From NCBI GenBank assembly GCA_003024175.1, contig MDYQ01000016.1, forward strand, positions 210,813-274,812: 64,000 nucleotides of DNA, in the 5' to 3' direction. A model generated the notes under the pieces. It made no database searches and was not told the origin of the DNA. It saw nothing but the letters and a program-made list of their open reading frames with translations. This DNA is from Planoprotostelium fungivorum (taxonomy: Eukaryota > Evosea > Variosea > Cavosteliida > Cavosteliaceae). This document shows positions 44,188 through 55,852 of this stretch, piece by piece; position 1 is the stretch's first letter, and every line of letters starts with the position of its first letter. The translations under genes were made by a program, and so were the position numbers.

Positions 44188-45782
44188 ATGTCATTTGCAG
44201 AGCAGATCAGGGCTCAGACAGAGAGCCTCATCTGTTTACTAGAAGATGAGAGGGCTGACTTCGAGAGGGAAAAGTTGAGGTGGTATAGAGAGAGAGATGC
44301 CATCAAACTGCTTAATCGATCGCGAACGGATGAAGAAGACGAAGACAAGGAACGAGAGGAGGAAGAGCACAATGATCGTGACGACACAGCCCACGACAGG
44401 TCGCAGACATCAGAAGAGGAAGATGATGATCACACCGAGGAAGAGAAGACCTCTCACGAGGAGGAGAAAGCTGAGCTGACGTCACAGAGGGACAAGCTCG
44501 TTCGACAATTAGATCTACTGAAATCGAATGCCACAGAAGAGAATCAGCTGAGAAGGTGATTCGTCATCTTCCAACGTGTCTGAACCCTTTCAGACAGCGC
44601 TTCGCCATCATCCTCGATCATGTTCGAGGGAAAGACGTTCAATCACGTGTGGATATCCTTCCTCCCGATCAACGTGCCGCTCTCGAGGACGACGCAGACT
44701 TCTTTGCAGTTCCATCTTTCATCCACGTCCTGCATCCGGTTGCTGCTCCAATCATTTCGAGAATCACATCGAAAGATTGGACTGCGGGAGGGAAATGTCA
44801 GAGGACCATCTGTGGTCACACGCGAGCTGTCTGCTCTGTCGTGGGCTCATCGAGCGGAAAGATCATCAGCGGCAGCGATGATAAGACCATCAAGATCTGG
44901 GAACCTTCCACCGGTCAATGTCTGAAGACCATCCATAGCCACGCCGGCGCCGTGTGGTCCGTCGTAGAATTAGATGGAGAACGCATCGCCAGTGGCAGCA
45001 GCGATGAGACCATCAAGGTACACAGCATGGACGGTCAGTGTCTCGTCAACTGCACCGGGCACACCGATTACGTCTCGTGCATCGCACCTCTTGGACACAA
45101 GTTCATCGTGTCTTCATCTGCAGATAAGACGATCAAGGTGTGGGATTCACACACGGGCGACTGCATCAGCACCTTATCGGGTCACACTTCTTACGTCAAC
45201 ACGGTGAGTCACCCTCACCCTCATCCACCGCACGTCATGATCACCTTCTATCGGATCACGACCACGTGTCTCATCACCTCGACCGTGTGAAATCGACATA
45301 AGACATCACCTCACATCATCATCTCACATCATCATCAGGTGGTGGATCTGAAGGACGGCACCGTGGCCAGCGGTGGAGGCAGCGGCGACGACAGCATCAA
45401 AGTGTGGGACCTCGCCTCCGAACAATGCATCGCCACCCTCAGCGGACACACCGACCACGTCCTCTCCGTCGCTCCCTTCTCTCTCGGTCAGATCGCGTCG
45501 GCGTCGGGAGACAAGACCATCAAGATATGGGACGTCCGCGCGGGCACTTGTTCCGCTACGTTAAGAGGTCACACCGCTAAGGTCAGCTGCATACAAGCTC
45601 TCGCCAGTGGAAATGTCGTCAGTGGATCGGCAGATAAGACGGTCAGGGTGTGGAATATCGCACATAGACAAGCCGTGGTCAGCATGGGAGGGCACAATTC
45701 ACACGTGAACTCGGTGAACGAGTTGATCACCGGACAGTTGATCAGTGGAGGTGCAGACAAGATGATCAAGCTGTGGGGATAA
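44188..45782 (+). CDS. Coiled-coil / partial BTB (T1) / WD40 repeat protein
   Basis: The ATG at 44188 (MSFAEQIRAQTESLICLLED) starts a highly charged coiled coil with long Glu/Asp runs. After a 40-nt intron the sequence QRFAIILDHVRGKD ... ALEDDADFFAVPSF looks like the second half of a KCTD-type BTB/T1 domain (FxxILxxLRxG ... LLxxAxFF). Then come seven WD repeats: TICGHTRAVCSVV ... DDKTIKIWEP, HSHAGAVWSVVELDG, NCTGHTDYVSCIAPLG, LSGHTSYVNT, LSGHTDHVLSVAPF, LRGHTAKVSCIQALAS, MGGHNSHVNSVNELITG, ending KMIKLWG. The WD propeller likely binds partners. The first half of the BTB fold is not encoded before it. Confidence 0.82.
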
Positions 45783-45999
45783 ACAAGTTGTATTTGTTAG
45801 GAAACAGTCAACTAATTTTTGGCCCCTGGATTCGTAGCTCGAAGAGAACTCGACTCGAGGGAATAGCAAAACTTTGCGAAGAACCCGGTCAGACACCTGA
45901 CATCTCTCGGTCGATATATCGCGTCTTATCTGTTATTATCGCAACAGGCCAGAAAGTTACAGAGCCCTTCCTTCTTTGGGATATAATAGTTGGGTAGAG

Positions 46000-48900
46000 A
46001 TGTGGTCAGCTCTGCTTTGGTTCATCTCGGCTGTCTGTCTGTTTCTGTCGTTGCCGGCGAAATGTGGAGCCGATCAAGTGGTAACGATGAAGGAGATCTG
46101 GGCCACATTGGGAGGTGAGAGAGCTTTACATTCATCTGAGCTGATTCTGAGGAAATAGGCTCACCACAGTATTGGCAAGAAAACGATGTGTGATCTCGTC
46201 TTTCTCTCGTACCGATGTATCAAACAAGCCAACATCTTCACCTGAATCATTCAACTGACCGTATTTCAGGTCTGCAACTCTACCGACTACGTCGGTGTCA
46301 CCTGTGATTCTACCTCCTCCTGGCCGGTCCAGATCACTCTCCCTCAAATGGATCTGCATGGCACCCTCTCCCCTTCCATCGGCAGTCTGGTCAATCTCAC
46401 CACCTTGGACCTCTCTTCCAACTCTCTCTCGGGTGCCATTCCATCATCCATCCAGAATCTCACCTCCCTGCGATCTCTGTCTCTGTCCGACAATCAGATC
46501 AACGGCTCTATCCCCACTTCTCTGGGAGATCTAGTCAGTCTCGTCAACGTGAGTCTCTCCCACAATGACCTCACCGGACCCATCCCTGACTCCATCGGCA
46601 ACCTCACCCCTCTCACAAACCTCGACCTCAGTGCAAATGGACTGAGTGGATCCATCCCCTCCTCCATCGGTCACCTGACCTCCCTTCTTCACATCTCTCT
46701 CGCCATGAACCAACTCTCCGGCATCATCCCCGACTCCATCGGTGGCCTCACCTCCCTCCAGACCTTCTTCCTCTACCAAAATCAACTGAGCGGCCCCATC
46801 CCTGATTCCATCGGCAATCTGTCTTCTCTCACGTACCTCGACTTCAGTACAAACGGACTCAGTGGATCCATCCCCTCCACCATCGGCAGCCTCACCTCCC
46901 TACAGTTCTTCGTCCTCTATTACAATCGACTGACCGGACCCATCCCTGACTCCATCGGCAACCTCTCCTCTCTCGTAACCCTCAGCCTCACAGGAAATGG
47001 ACTCAGTGGATCGATTCCGTCCACCATCGGTCACCCGTCAATGTTACCTCAACTCGAACAGACTGTCCGGAGCCATTCCCGGGTCCATCGGTGGCCTCGC
47101 ATCCCTTCAGGAACTCGATCTCAATTACAATGGACTGAGCGGCACCATCCCTGACTCCATCGGCAACCTGACCTCCCTCACGTACCTCAACTTGAGATTC
47201 AATCGATTGAATGGGTCCATCCCCGACACCATCGGCAACCTCTCTTCTCTCTCCCTCTTTAGAATGAGTGGAAACGAGCTCACGGGTACGATACCAGCAT
47301 CCATCGGTCGTCTGACATATCTGACAATCCTCGACATCGATTCCTGTGGGTTGAGCGGACCCATCCCTGACTCCATTGGCAATCTGACATCCCTCACGTA
47401 CCTCATACTGGGTGGCAATCAACTGAGTGGACCGCTACCAGATGACATTGGAAGGCTGAAGAACCTCACCTACTTGTACCTCTCCGATAACCTATTGACT
47501 GGATCCATCCATGCCGCTGGGAATCTGACTCTCGTTCGGACGCTCTACCTCAACTTCAATCGATTCAGTGGAACCATCCCGTCCTCCATCTTTGGTCTCC
47601 AGTACCTTGCGAATCTCGACCTATCGAACAACCAATTCAGTGGTGTCGTCAGCTCCGCCGTCGGCGAGTTCACCTCTGCACGACAGATCTCTCGCACCAC
47701 AACGACCTGACGGGTACCATTCCGGACACGATCGGAAACCTCTCCTCCCTCTCCATTCTATCACTCTCGGACAACTCGTTCACTGGTGCCATACCAGCTT
47801 CCATCGGTCACATGGACCATCTGCAGTCGTTGTACTTGGATGGCAACCGATTGAGTGGTTCAATTCCAGACACCATCGGCAATCTCGTCCGCCTGACGAA
47901 TCTGGACCTCTCGAATAATGTCCTCACTGGATCTTTACCCTCCTCCATCGGCAGTATGGTCTCCCTCTCGTTCTTCTACCTCAACAACAACCAACTCAGC
48001 GGTCCACTACCAGGTGAAGTACAGATGAACGGTGAGCAGGTGACCGAATCATCCACAGATGGAGTCGTGAATCTGCCCAACCTATCGATTCTGAGGGCAT
48101 ATTCGAATCAGCTCAACGGTACTGTGCCCGGAAGGAACACCAGTCTTACTCCACTGAGTGATCTGTACCTCTATGACAACATGTTCACGTCAGTGGGGTA
48201 CATCAGCGTCACGGGAATCTGTAGGCTCGGTCTGTATGTCCCTTGCACACCTCGACTGGATCTGGCGCCTAACTGCATGTCATCTGTGATCTACCTGACT
48301 TGCACCTCCACCTCTTCGAACAGACTCGATAACAGCACTAGTCCGCCGAGACCCTCCACCTCTTCCAAACGATACACTGGATCTCAAACGATCTCCACAA
48401 CATCATCCATCAACACGACTGTAGTCTTGACGTCTGCAGAACAAGCGAGGGTGAGATTGATAACAGACAACGAAGGTGATGACTGGTGAACAGAGCACAC
48501 TGGACAGTTCCCCGTGGAGTAATGGACAGGAGTTTGCGGTGAGAAAGTGAGAAGAGAAAATCACTCAGCCGTTCCAGGTTGGCGAAGTCATCTCTTCTGT
48601 GATCGATGCCCTCCTCCGTAGCACATCATCCTTTGGGTACCAATCAAAGAACGTGTCACTCGAGCTACAGACTTTTGATTTGAGCTCGAACGGTCAGGTG
48701 AAGAATAGCATTCCCAGCCAAGGCGTTTCAGTAGTGCTTCCAACCTCAATCTTATCCACTCCACGAGGTGACGTTCCCTCGCTCATCTCTGCATTGAATG
48801 ACAAGGAACAGTCTCCGTATCTCTCTCTTCGATCTCTTTCAATCCTTATGTGTTTTTCGATCCTACGGACATGTGAGTCTACACACTCTGTCTATCTGAC

Positions 48901-49460
48901 GTTTGAACAGATACAGTCGTGTGGTAGGTGTGACCGTGTATTCCTCCGGGAAGGAATTACCGATCAGACGTGCAAGAGATCTCATTGGCATCACGATGGG
49001 TGTCGTCGATCAGCTTCCACCTGGTCAAGGTGAGACGATCGTTCATCAGTCGAACGAGACTGAAAGACATACAGTTGCAAAGTGCCAGTATTGGAACGAA
49101 TCGACTATCTCGTGGGAAAGAGATGGATGCAGCCTCGTTGTAGAGAACGGAGTCACCATCTGTCAGAGCAACCACCTTACGTACTTTTCGATCGGTGCAG
49201 ATCCTACACCCGATTCCAACAGAGATTCAAAGAAGGTGGTCATCATTGCTGTGGTCTGCAGTGTGGTAGGCGCTCTCGTCATCGCCTTCATCGTGCTGTT
49301 TGTCATCTATCGACGCAGGAATCATAAGAAGAAGGTGAGTCTACCACCGATCTGGGGGGATGGAATCTTCTGACGCTGAATACAGGAGGAACAGAATGAC
49401 ATGTCGTTCTCAGTGTTGGGAGAAGAAGGAATAGAACTCTCAGAGAAGTCGCCTCAATAG
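46000..49460 (+). CDS. LRR - GPS (GAIN) - single-TM receptor-like protein, with two frame breaks
   Basis: The start MWSALLWFISAVCLFLSLPA is a signal peptide. One intron later VCNSTDYVGVTCDSTSS begins the ectodomain, followed by over 20 plant-type LRRs (LxxLxLSxNxLSGxIPxxIGxL). A Ser/Thr-rich spacer and VGEVISSVIDALLRSTSSFG lead to CQYWNESTISWERDGCSLVV then TICQSNHLTYFSIGAD: a GPS motif with four Cys, W and the HLT cleavage triplet of adhesion-receptor GAIN domains. One transmembrane helix follows (VVIIAVVCSVVGALVIAFIV) and a short basic, then acidic tail ending LSEKSPQ. The LRR frame shifts at about 47035 and shifts back at about 47680. These are real indels, sequence errors, or tiny introns (43 and 44 nt would restore it). 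Confidence 0.78.
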
Positions 49461-49764
49461 AATAATCTGCATGTGTTGATACATTCATTTGATCATTGAA
49501 TAAACGAAGCGAAGAACAAACCCAACAAAATTGCCATAGAATGGGCAGTGTAACTCAGTGTGTTTCTCCATCATTTATAGATCGCTATCATCTCATCATA
49601 ACATCCATTCGGTCCCATCACGTCTGCTTGCTTCTTGCAAAATGAAAGGGTCTCGTGACGATCGTCTCTCGTCCTTTACTCCCCTCGTGTGTCTCGTATC
49701 CAACATCGAAGATCAGAGAGACTCTAGAGCGCGTAAACGCTGAGCTGATTTGTCGCCGTCAACG
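49461..49764. other. Intergenic
   Basis: Holds the 3' end and AATAAA-type signal of the LRR receptor (GAATAAACG at 49498). No gene is recognised. Confidence 0.5.
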
Positions 49765-50168
49765 TCAGTGATTCCACCTCTCTTCACCTTTCACCTTCAA
49801 AGATAGAGGTTCGGACCTGGACGAAAGGATGTTCTTGACCTCTTTACCGCTGATGAGGTGGACCTGCTCTGTACAGCCCAATGGTGTACCGACATCATCT
49901 CCGAGTTTAACCTCCACACGCCAGTGTCTGATAGTTCGATACAGATGTGAGTCCTGTTCTTCTCAGATTCTGCACGGTATGCATCCCACACTTACTCTGT
50001 TGATGACGATGCAAGGTTTCGGCTGTATATATCGACTCTCTTGATGATATGATTTCCTCTGCACCTTGTTGACGGGTTCCAAGAGAGAGAAGTTGGATGG
50101 CACCGACTCGACAATGATACATGAGAGAATGGATAGGAATGGACTCTGAATGGATCGAAGTGGAGTGG
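49765..50168 (-). CDS. Hypothetical protein, 3' exons only
   Basis: A strong GTAAGT donor and AACAG acceptor (48-nt intron) join VESVPSNFSLLEPVNKVQRK, SYHQESRYIQPKPCIVINR to DSHLYRTIRHWRVEVKLGDD, VGTPLGCTEQVHLISGKEVK, ending KGEERWNH at 49765. The joined frame is open and reads like a beta-rich folded protein. I could not find the N-terminal exon; the upstream frame runs into an inverted repeat. It could be the end of a real gene whose start lies at 50.2-51 kb, or a remnant. Confidence 0.35.
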
Positions 50169-50226
50169 GCAAGAGAGATCGCTTCGTTCAGCTCTCTCGA
50201 TCACCTATCCATTCTCTCATGTATCA
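50115..50226. repeat. 23-bp perfect inverted repeat (hairpin)
   Basis: TGATACATGAGAGAATGGAT and three more bases at 50115-50137 is repeated as its exact reverse complement at 50204-50226, with a 66-nt spacer. Transcribed RNA would fold into a long hairpin. The arms lie at the 5' edge of the hypothetical gene at 49765. Confidence 0.95.
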
Positions 50227-50229
50227 GTG

Positions 50230-51079
50230 CTGCTCCGTTTCTTCAGAATGGATTTTGCCCGACTGGGGGCACGCCCAAAAAATTCGGGGATTGTCCCGTC
50301 GAGTTTGCTGCTCCGCTGTCAGGGGTCAATACAATGAATGGATCGTCCCGTGGTGAAGGAGATCGGTGCTCGTAGCGACAATGGTACAATTTGAAACCAA
50401 CAGCAGCGAAAGCTCCTTCTCACTGTCCTCGGATTTCTCGTGAGAAAGAGACAGCAGAGGATGGAACGTCTCAATCTTTATTATTCCTCCGTGTCAGAAT
50501 CGTAGCCGAGAGAGGGTGTCTACTTCTGCTGTGTCGGAAAATCGAGTCATCATGCTTCTTCACGCGTGGACTCTACAACTGCCCAGAGAGGAAGAGACGA
50601 ACGAGAGCTATGGTCGAATAGTCTAATGATACGGTCCGTATCTGGGATTTGACAGGTCCAATCGCGTCAGCTGGTCTCATCTTCCGCGAATACAACACAG
50701 GTATTGCATCGGATGACAAGTGGAGTCGGGATATATCATCGAGCGAGAAGAGAGGGTGGAGCAACGATGTAAGTCGACGTCGAAATCGCTCGTGCACTTA
50801 CAACGTTCGTGACCTGGGTTTACGGACTAGACATGCAACAATGGAAATTGTAAAAGGAATCTGTGCGTGGTCAATATCCGAAACATTGCCAGAAACTCTG
50901 AAGAGTTGTCATCTCTAAAGAGGACAGTATGGAGAGAATGTGAAGTTGCTATCGAACTTTATGACAAGCTTGTCGGGACAATTCACGAGCGATCGCGAAA
51001 AAAGAGGTAAACGGAAGAGAAGTTGGGTTTTAGGAGATCATCCTACGCGACATCATTTCATCTTGACACAACATCGACA
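50230..51079. other. No confident gene; WD-like fragment
   Basis: Several short frames, none with convincing exon structure. On the plus strand at about 50625-50665 a frame reads SNDTVRIWDLTGPIASA, which looks like the end of one WD40 blade, directly after a stop codon. This may be a remnant of a WD40 gene. Confidence 0.3.
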
Positions 51080-52019
51080 ATGGTAGGCAAAAATGGATGC
51101 ATTCACTGCAAGTCGTGCGGAAGGTATGTTTGAAAGGTCTGATGCAGATCGATCTCATATGACGCAGGTGCGACTTTTGTTCTGGAACAGGAAAGAGCAA
51201 ACTCTTTCAATCGGCCTGCATCCATTGCAAAGCATCCGGTGTGTGTGGTTTCTGTAAAGGACAACCTTTCGGTGTCCCCATCGCTCAGCCCGTCTATACA
51301 TCCCCCCCTGTAGCATACGGAGCACCTCCATCATATCCTCAGACATTTCAACCGTCGATGCCTTATGGACAGCCCACACCGTATGGACAGCCCGTACCCT
51401 ATGGACAACCCATGCCTTACGGTTATCCTCAACCTTCTGTTCAGACCACATATACAACCGTCGTTCATCAACAGCCTGTGAATCCATTCATCGCATTGGA
51501 GAGTGGTCCCATCGCCCTCCGATCCCATCATGGCGCCTACCTCTCTGCACGCGAAAATGGTCAAGTCCAGCAGGTGAACGATCATTCAACGCATCGTGTC
51601 GTCTCTGACATCTATTCAGATGCCTCACAAGCAAGCTTGGGAGGGATGGTCTATCTTACCCACTGGCTCGCCCGGGTACTATTATCTTCGGTGAATAACC
51701 TCACATGATGTTCTCATGTCTTTATCACTCGACATTCGATTGACGGCTTCAGTTCTCACCACGGTAACTACCTCTCGGGTAACTCCAACGAGACCGCTCA
51801 CCTCGTGAGTCCTATCCATCTCCGTCCATCTTCATTTTCTGATGGAATCAGATGCCTCATATGAAGGAATGGGAGGTGTGGCAGTTCATCCCCCTCAACA
51901 ACGGAAAGTTTGCCGCTCGGTCTATCCACGGGACTCATCTGAGAGCTGCAGAGAGGGGTCCGGTCAATCTGACGAAAAGTCTTCAAGATTGGGAGCAGTG
52001 GTCCGTCGAGAGGTTCTGA
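51080..52019 (+). CDS. Cys-rich N-terminus plus fascin-like beta-trefoil protein
   Basis: The start MVGKNGCIHCKSCGR joins CDFCSGTGKSKLFQSACIHC, KASGVCGFCKG: a CxxC-rich module with a CxxCxGxG unit like the DnaJ zinc centre. A Pro/Tyr/Gln stretch with repeated PYGQP follows. The C-terminal half has IALRSHHGAYLSARENGQVQ, WEGWSILPT, FSSHHGNYLSGNSNETAHL and KEWEVWQFIPLNNGKFAARS, ending LQDWEQWSVERF. These (H/R)HGxYLxA...W(E)xW repeats are typical of fascin-type or FRG1-type actin-crosslinking trefoils. Five exons with 40-60-nt introns. Actin binding is a family-based guess. Confidence 0.68.
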
Positions 52020-52147
52020 TGACCTCGATCATTCTAAATACGAAATAAAGAACTACGTGTCATCATCCATCACATTGCGATTGCCATTGATGAGACATGG
52101 CAAGCATGAAACACAGTGACCTGAGGCTCGAGATGAGACGGTTTTAT

Positions 52148-55100
52148 CTAGTACCCTCTATCATGACGTGGAGGTGCTCTCAAATTCTTCGTCTCCTGTG
52201 CATTCTGAATCAATTCGATCAGAGTGGGATAAATCTGTTCTCCCATCAGCTCAACTCCATCACCATCATCACGATGTGCGACGTCACATCATCTCACCTG
52301 TTGGCCGTCTTTAAATTTGTAACCTCCATGTGTGGGCTCGATCAACGTGTGAGAGATAGCTCTCTTATTCAAACTGAAGAACGACACCGCGTATGAATCC
52401 TGCGCACCTTTAGAAGTCGATCTACACCGTTGTAGATGATCGTCTCACCCGAATGGAAGATTTTCTGACGAGAAAAGAATCGTGGGAGCAGTTTCTGAGG
52501 ATTTTCTCAGCTTCTTCTCTCTCCATGGCGCCAAAATACCAATCCATACGGCTCAAGTTGAACCATTGGGACCAGTCTACCTGCTCCTCGTCCTGTTCGA
52601 ACGTTTGAACTTTGAATCTCCCGCCAAAATCTCCTCACCTCTCCCAACATGGGCTGACCGCCCCGGCCTCCGCTGGGGGCTCGGTTCCTCGTTGTAGATG
52701 GACCGGGTGCCGCCCTCGCCGGTTCCTTTGGAATCCGCTGCTACCTTTCAGATCGAATTCTCTTCGAGTTTAATTTTCTTCGAGTTGAAATTTCATCGAG
52801 TTTGAATTTCGTCGAGTTTTCTCACATCCATGTCACTGATGGCTCCCTCGTTGAGACACTCATCGATGTGCTTGTTGATCTCCGTGTTGTTCATTCCAGC
52901 GGGAAATTTCATGGTACAAATGGGGCATCTGTTGCTACCCGCATCTTCACTCACAGCAGGAGGATTCGACGTTCTACAACGCTTCAGTCGAATGAAGCGG
53001 TGGGGATCTCACCTGGCGGGAGGTTTCGAGGGATTAAGGTTTAGCTTGCCGAAATTTCCCGCCAAATCTTGGTTCATTGTAGATTGAGGTGGCACCCCCA
53101 TCTTGGTCGGCTGCGTCTGCGGTTTCGGTGCAGAGAGAAAATCAAAGTCGAACACGTTGCCGCTCTACCCTCGTCAGTATGACGTGTGATGACGTCATCG
53201 ACGATCTACAACGTACCGGTTGCGGTTGAGATGGCGTCGCAAACGATTGGTCCGGCTGCATGAAGGGGTTCGTTGTAGATGGAGGTGTCATTTGTGTTGG
53301 AAAGGAGGTGGATTGCATCTGAGGGGGTATCATGTTGGGCTGCGATTGCATGTGCAGGGGGAGAGTGTTGTTTGGCGCGTTGTAGATCGGACCATTCGGT
53401 TGGGCCTGGCCCATCACGTTGGCAAACTGTCTGGGTCAGGAGAAATTTCTTGGAATGATTGAGTACCTGTTGCTGTTGTGTGGGTAATTGTCCTGGCATC
53501 ATGGTGTTGACGGGGTACTGTAAGAGTGAATAAAATGAAATAAAATGGAGATGGAATTCGATCGTGCTTGTGATGAGAAAACTTACCTGCTGCTGTTGGG
53601 CGGCAGGTTGGTTGGACATCATGTTGTTGTTGAACTGTCGAGTATTCAGTGAAAAGTCAAAGAAATTTGAGTGAAATCTACCTGAGGCATGGGCTGCAGT
53701 TGTTGTCCCATAGGGAACTGTGTGAGGTGAGACGATGGATTTTCTGCAAAATTTCACCTGCTGTGGGTTGTTTCCCATGGGAACATTCTGATTAGCGGGA
53801 AACTGTACGGGTCAGAAATGTCATCGATATTTCGACAGCTTCACACCTGTTGATTGGGTGGACGATTGTGCATGCCTTGACCCTGGTTACCACCGGGAAA
53901 CTACAACGAGTCAATTCTCCATCGCTTCCAGACGGTACAAAAATGGCGGGAAAATCCACCTGCTGGAAGGGTACCTGCTGCTGCTGCATCTGCTGATTGG
54001 ACGTATTGTTTCCTAAGGGAAACTGATATCTCATGAGACATCTCAACTCTTCCTCTCCTCACCTGCTGAGTGTTTGACTGGTTGTAGTTGGGCTGTCCGC
54101 TGAAGGATCCGCTCTGACCCTGGACTCCTCCCTGGGAGGGCCCACCGTACGGCGTGGCGTTCCCTGGCGTTCCCAGGCTGAAGAGGTCATCGAAGACGTT
54201 GTTGTTGGGCTTCGCTGGCTGGCTCGAGGACTGTGGGCGATTCTGCATCGGCTGATTCTGAGCGTTCATGTTTGGCTGATTGTAGTTCATCAATGGATTG
54301 AAATTCGATGGGTTTGGCTGGTTGTAGTTCTGCTGATTCTGCTGACTGAAGTTCTGCTGATTTTGCGGGGTAAGGTTCTGCTGATTCGGCTGGTTGTAGT
54401 TCTGCTGATTCGGCTGGTTGTAGTTCTGCTGATTTTGTTGGTTGAAACTCTGCTGATTCGGCTGATTGTAGTTTGGCTGGTTCGATTGGCCGAAAGTCTG
54501 CTGGTTCTGCTGGCCGAAATTCTGATTCTGAGCGTTCATGTTTGGCTGGTTGTAGTTTGACTGTCCACCGAAATTCTGTCCCTGGTACCCCTGCTGTGGC
54601 CTCTGCTGAGCCTGACCGGTGGGTGCTGTTACCGTCAATTTACACGAAATTTCATCGATATTCACGTGAAAAGGGATCGAAATTTGTCGACGCATCTGCC
54701 GACGGAGAATCATCCCAATCGATCAAGCTGCTCTGCCGGCGTCTCAATCGTTTGGTCCGATCTACAACGCTCACCTTGGGTGGAGCCGATTGGCTGGGTG
54801 GACGATTTTCGACTTTTGTGGGAGAGACGATCTGAGATGATCGTGGGGGCGTCTGCTGTTTAGAGGATGGAGCCTCCTGACGATGATGATCTTCTCTCGG
54901 TGGAGCCGAGTACCACTTCTTATCGACGTAGGTGAGACGGATGAACTCTCTGATGCGCTGTGTCGCTCCAGCCTCGGGCTCGGCGAACTCTTTGGCTGAC
55001 CATCTGGCGCGCCATACATCGCGAGCGGGTCCATTTCCTTGGAAGGTCAACTTCCTGAGAAGGTGTGAGGAGAGAGGAGAAAGATGGAGATCGACAGAGC

Positions 55101-55432
55101 TCACTGGACTTCATCGTCTTTGAATGTGCTCATGGAAGGTGATTTGATCTTGTGATTGAATTCACGACTGAGGGGAGTCAGGGGAGAGGAAAAGATGAAG
55201 AGAGGAACATCCAGATGGAGGACGATGGGACTCACTGTATACCACTGCATGCCGCACACACCCATGTTCCATAATCCAATACGACATATTGAGGGTACTG
55301 TCCCTGTTAGATTCTACACGATGCATCCGATATCACCATTGCCAGACAGTCCATACATCTTCGGTTCTCGGGCTGGTTTCTCAGCTCTTTTAGAATGTTC
55401 AAGTTCTTCTCTTCCTGTTTCTTCGCTTGCAT
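52148..55432 (-). CDS. AGFG-type ArfGAP with Asn/Gln-rich region, zinc finger and C-terminal SH2
   Basis: The start MQAKKQEEKNLNILKELRNQ, PENRRCMDC, then YPQYVVLDYGTWVCAACSGI, HREFNHKIKSPSMSTFKDDE and GNGPARDVWRARWSAKEFAE, with IREFIRLTYVDKKWYSAP, form an ArfGAP domain with the C-x2-C...C-x2-C zinc site, closest to AGFG/HRB. Next comes a long Asn/Gln/Pro-rich stretch (NYNQPNQQ repeats), with NVFDDLFSLG and NVFDFDFLSAPKP as likely adaptor motifs. Then RCPICTMKFPAGMNNTEINK, HIDECL, a UBZ-like zinc finger. The last exons encode an SH2 domain: MDWYFGAMEREEAEKILRNC, FLVRKSSIRDSYAVSFFSLN, KRAISHTLIEPTHGGYKFKD, IYPTLIELIQNAQ. All exon joins keep phase, so one gene is likely. It would link Arf traffic, ubiquitin and phosphotyrosine. 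Confidence 0.78.
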
Positions 55433-55852
55433 GCTTGCGTCCTTCCTGCGGAGTCTAGTTCTGTTCAACGTCACTCTCTCGGTTTCTACAAAGGCTGAAA
55501 ATTCCTTTTCTTTGAAGGTGGACTCCAGTCGGTGAGCGGTCCACCCAGCGCCAACACCTCTATATGGAATCTGTCGAAGACATCGCCACTGTCACACCAT
55601 CACACGTCCCAACTTCAACATCTTAATGTCAACTCCCAACAGGAACAATCTATCATCAGACTATCAAACGAAATGAACGTGTGCGTCCCCTCGTAAGTGG
55701 TCTGTGGACCATATCCAATCGAGGTGTCTGTGTTTGGGCAGGTGTTCCTATACGTTGTAGATCGGAATAGTCGGCGAGATATCATTATTGCACGTCCTAA
55801 CACGAAGTAAGGAGGGACCATCGTCTGTAACCTCTAAAGAAACGCAGTAAAC
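55433..55852. other. Divergent intergenic region between the ArfGAP-SH2 and START genes
   Basis: About 420 bp that should hold both promoters. It carries a CGTTGTAGAT motif at 55753-55762, about 90 bp before the START gene. No exon recognised. Confidence 0.5.

Noticed and set aside
53271-53387. Copies of GTTGTAGAT inside the ArfGAP-SH2 gene
   Set aside because: These two fall in coding sequence (PPSTTNPF and GPIYNAPN), so I did not use them as evidence for an intron element.
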